In this document: positions 13,128-13,198 of the stretch, piece after piece | Layout of the letters: each line of letters opens with the position of its first letter | How positions within the stretch are numbered: position 1 is the first letter of the stretch | Program-made: the position numbers and the translations under genes | The notes under the pieces: generated by a model | Seen by the model: only the letters and a program-made list of their open reading frames with translations | Told to the model about the DNA's origin: nothing | Databases searched by the model: none | NCBI GenBank assembly: GCA_905210545.1 | Contig: CAJLXC010000039.1 | Location: 1-13,198 of the forward strand | DNA from: an uncultured Eubacteriales bacterium | GTDB lineage: Bacteria > Bacillota > Clostridia > Christensenellales > Borkfalkiaceae | Direction: 5' to 3' | DNA: 13,198 nt

Positions 13128-13198
13128 ACGAAGACGGAATTAAAAACACGCTGTTCCCTTTATAAAACCGAGATAAAATAGTTTTTAAATTTTATAGC
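13128..13198. other. Region after mgtE, no terminator resolved
   Basis: The 71 nt to the window end are AT-rich. ATAAAAT (13173-13179) and ATTTTAT (13189-13195) form a weak inverted repeat around TTTTT-containing sequence, but there is no GC stem. The true terminator is probably beyond the window. Confidence 0.3.

Noticed and set aside
1..13198. CRISPR arrays, tRNA or rRNA genes, insertion sequences, prophage or defence genes
   Set aside because: No regularly spaced repeats, tRNA-like cloverleaf with CCA-side arms, transposase motifs or phage-type genes were seen on either strand.

Overview
The window looks like chromosome from a spore-forming Gram-positive of the class Clostridia, probably an uncultivated, mid-GC gut-type lineage; this is inferred from gene content and order, not from any database match. 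The main evidence is a minus-strand block that keeps the Bacillus/Clostridium order yqfC - yqfD - (phoH) - pgpH - ybeY - era - yqzL - recO. Its first two genes are sporulation genes. All clear promoters have Gram-positive sigma-A or sigma-E form, ribosome binding sites are AGGAGG-like, and mgtE sits behind an M-box magnesium riboswitch.

Layout. (1) 20-2665, minus: ppdK (pyruvate, phosphate dikinase), with its own sigma-A promoter and a stem-loop at the predicted 5' end of its mRNA. (2) 2794-7852, minus: a tightly packed operon yqfC, yqfD, pgpH, ybeY, era, yqzL, recO with gaps of 42 nt or less or with overlaps. phoH, dgkA and cdd, which sit in this cluster in B. subtilis, are absent. PgpH is missing its large extracytoplasmic domain but keeps every HD-phosphodiesterase residue. 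A sigma-E-like promoter precedes yqfC, and a very good sigma-A-like promoter lies inside yqfD, which could supply the housekeeping genes independently of sporulation. (3) 7853-8508: a 656-nt gap. It holds an isolated plus-strand promoter and a strong intrinsic terminator about 200 nt apart, which is a candidate structured non-coding RNA. It also holds a palindromic and direct-repeat patch of the dispersed-repeat type. (4) 8509-10686, minus: an aconitase-family hydratase resembling the YbhJ group. (5) 10687-10816: a divergent promoter region with two facing sigma-A promoters and a 10-bp perfect inverted repeat. (6) 10817-11263, plus: a small two-helix membrane protein with a bacterial PH-like domain; its promoter predicts a leaderless mRNA. 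(7) 11406-13127, plus: promoter, 5' hairpin, M-box riboswitch, intrinsic terminator and mgtE (Mg2+ channel).

How the parts fit. The central operon joins ribosome maturation (Era, YbeY), recombination repair (RecO), c-di-AMP hydrolysis (PgpH) and two mother-cell sporulation proteins. ppdK controls pyruvate/PEP interconversion. The mgtE unit is a complete magnesium feedback circuit. The strongest candidates for something undescribed are the orphan RNA unit at 8058-8291, the domain-stripped PgpH, and the leaderless bPH gene that shares an operator-like repeat with the hydratase.
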